The notes below the pieces were generated by a model that saw only the letters and a list, made by a program, of their open reading frames with translations, ran no database searches and was not told the origin of the DNA. Below are positions 63,265 to 64,000 of a stretch of DNA of 64,000 bases, one piece after another (within the stretch, counting starts at the first letter, position 1; every line of letters starts with the position of its first letter). Both the position numbers and the translations under genes were made by a program. The stretch is taken from contig CAZKMR010000002.1 in the NCBI GenBank assembly GCA_964553795.1, positions 91,816 to 155,815 on the forward strand, in the 5' to 3' direction. This DNA is from JADLHS01 sp964553795. GTDB lineage: Bacteria; Verrucomicrobiota; Verrucomicrobiia; Limisphaerales; JADLHS01.

Positions 63265-63394
63265 AACGAACCTTTCTTTGGTTATGGTTATTGGGATTAA
63301 CAATTGGGCGGACGCTTGGAGCAGTCGAATTTGCTCCTTCAGTGAGAGCCTAAACCGTTCGACCCACCAGGTCGTCCGCTTTTCAATTTACCAG

Positions 63395-63471
63395 CAGCGA
63401 ACCCGGCGGGAGCGTCGCGGTTGCAATCATTGCGTCCCGTGCGCCGGGTCGCTGAGCTTGGGTCGTTAGGC
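63395..63471 (+). other. attC site 2, right fragment
   Basis: CAGCGAACCCGGCG near the left and CGCCGGGTCGCTGAG near the right pair with one unpaired A; ends GTTAGGC. Joined to 61748-61763 it reconstitutes a full attC. Confidence 0.75.
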
Positions 63472-63480
63472 GGCAGCCGT

Positions 63481-63951
63481 ATGACTACACGAACGCGAAT
63501 CGGCATTCTAGTAGCCAGTGCCCTAGCGTTGGCGGTTGCCATCCCATACGGAGTCTTGCGCTATCGAGTCGCCAAGAGTGCTGCGTTCTGCGACGCGGTA
63601 GAGGCGCTTCCTCGCACGGAGTTGGAGCAGTTCGCCACACGTTGCGAGCATTTGATTTCTGAGCGAGGCGGACAGGATGCGAGCTTACAGGTCATTGTGG
63701 ACGCCGATACTTTGAGTCGGTTCGCTCTCGCAGGGAGAGCGCCATACGAGATCGTTGTGGAGAAGGGCACGGTTGGGATCAAGTATTTCAGAGGGGATTG
63801 GCGTTACTCGACACTTGCACTATGGGACGAGGACTTTTCTCCAAGTGGCGAGCCCATCAGGGTGTTGAAGATTACCTACGGCACTTTTGGATGGCGTATC
63901 CTTTGCCAGCGGGAGAGCCAGAAAGATGAGAAAGTGAAACATGACGGCTAA
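63481..63951 (+). CDS. Integron cassette membrane-anchored protein of unknown function
   Basis: 156 residues from ATG 63481, nine bases after the attC core. One N-terminal membrane anchor (IGILVASALALAVAIPYGVL), then a soluble domain with RTELEQFATRCEHLISERGG, YEIVVEKGTVGIKYF and VLKITYGTFGWRI. No known family. Its stop codon overlaps the next attC core (GGCTAAC). Confidence 0.75.
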   Translation: MTTRTRIGILVASALALAVAIPYGVLRYRVAKSAAFCDAVEALPRTELEQFATRCEHLISERGGQDASLQVIVDADTLSRFALAGRAPYEIVVEKGTVGIKYFRGDWRYSTLALWDEDFSPSGEPIRVLKITYGTFGWRILCQRESQKDEKVKHDG

Positions 63952-64000
63952 CCATGCGCTGATATGAAAAGTGGCGTCAAGAGACACTGCTTCCAATGGC
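63946..64000 (+). mobile_element. attC site 3 left fragment with start of a second IS110-family copy
   Basis: GGCTAACCATGCGCTG followed by the same 39 bases that begin the IS copy at 61764. Bases 63947-64000 are identical to 61749-61802 (54 bp). Truncated by the window end. Confidence 0.8.

Larger units (their letters stand above)
61764..63394 (-). mobile_element. IS110-family (IS1111-like) element inserted in an attC site
   Basis: About 1.63 kb between the two halves of attC 2. It carries a transposase gene on the minus strand with a long non-coding 3' side (61764-62202, about 440 bp) and a short 5' side (63265-63394). Subterminal inverted repeats are visible: TGAAAAGTGGCGTC (61767-61780) and, on the minus strand near 63385, TGAAAAGCGGACGAC. 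Subterminal rather than terminal repeats and a long non-coding right end are characteristic of the IS1111 group. The same 39 left-end bases reappear at 63962-64000 in the next attC, so a second copy is present. Confidence 0.8.

Noticed and set aside
1..64000. CRISPR arrays, tRNA and rRNA genes
   Set aside because: No regularly spaced repeats and no tRNA or rRNA sequence recognised on either strand.

Overview
The window comes from a GC-rich (roughly 58-60%) heterotrophic bacterium, most likely Verrucomicrobiota. Evidence for this is the set of very long secreted multidomain proteins ending in FYRV-type tails, a PEP-CTERM protein, a planctomycete/verrucomicrobial style pectin-arabinan repertoire, sulfatase with autotransporter-type repeats, Gfo/Idh/MocA oxidoreductases with Tat signals, AP2-domain protein and propeller histidine kinases. 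It is assembled sequence with three 100-N gaps. Two of the gaps (320-419 and 35181-35280) are flanked by exact 55-bp duplications. Collapsing one duplicate plus the Ns restores one intact reading frame in each case, so those breaks are assembly artefacts. The third (17568-17667) has no such overlap and is a true gap.

Layout. 1-6081 (minus strand): pectin genes (partial PL1 pectate lyase, small secreted beta-sandwich protein, PL10 pectate lyase, DUF1593 nucleoside-hydrolase-like protein). 6154-14138 (minus): complete potassium uptake operon kdpF-kdpB-small membrane protein-kdpA-kdpC-kdpD-kdpE, with a KdpE-box-like sequence upstream. 14389-16547 (minus): response regulator and histidine kinase whose periplasmic domain is homologous to the N-terminal domain of the PL1 lyase. 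16843-23079 (plus): pectin methylesterase/pectate lyase fusion and a two-domain esterase. 23158-24611: AP2-like protein and two lipoproteins. 24683-29347: giant metzincin-like protein. 29640-33813 (minus): nagB-nagA and two Gfo/Idh/MocA oxidoreductases. 34031-44207: autotransporter-repeat/sulfatase fusion, propeller histidine kinase, PEP-CTERM protein and NarL-type regulator, linked by a shared operator. 44470-51437 (plus): arabinan/galactan side-chain hydrolases (double GH43, GH127, GH2). 51645-57590: second giant metzincin-like protein. 57782-60355: ribonuclease R. 60645-64000: integron cassette array without an integrase in view, with an IS110-family element inserted into attC sites.

How it fits together: lyases, methylesterase and esterases would open acetylated and methylated homogalacturonan, GH43/GH127/GH2 would trim arabinan and galactan side chains, and the sulfatase suggests sulfated algal or plant polymers are also used. 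Two histidine kinase/response regulator sets are embedded among these genes, and each shares a carbohydrate-binding-like domain or a DNA operator with the enzymes beside it.

Most unusual observations: (i) attC sites interrupted at the identical position by two copies of an IS110-family element whose long non-coding end contains two short guide-like matches to the attC target (possible bridge RNA); (ii) a perfect inverted repeat ATCGT-N5-ACGAT upstream of the sulfatase and PEP-CTERM genes, with a one-mismatch copy upstream of the kinase gene, where sulfatase and PEP-CTERM protein also share a domain; (iii) palindromic elements inserted in frame into kdpB and rnr.
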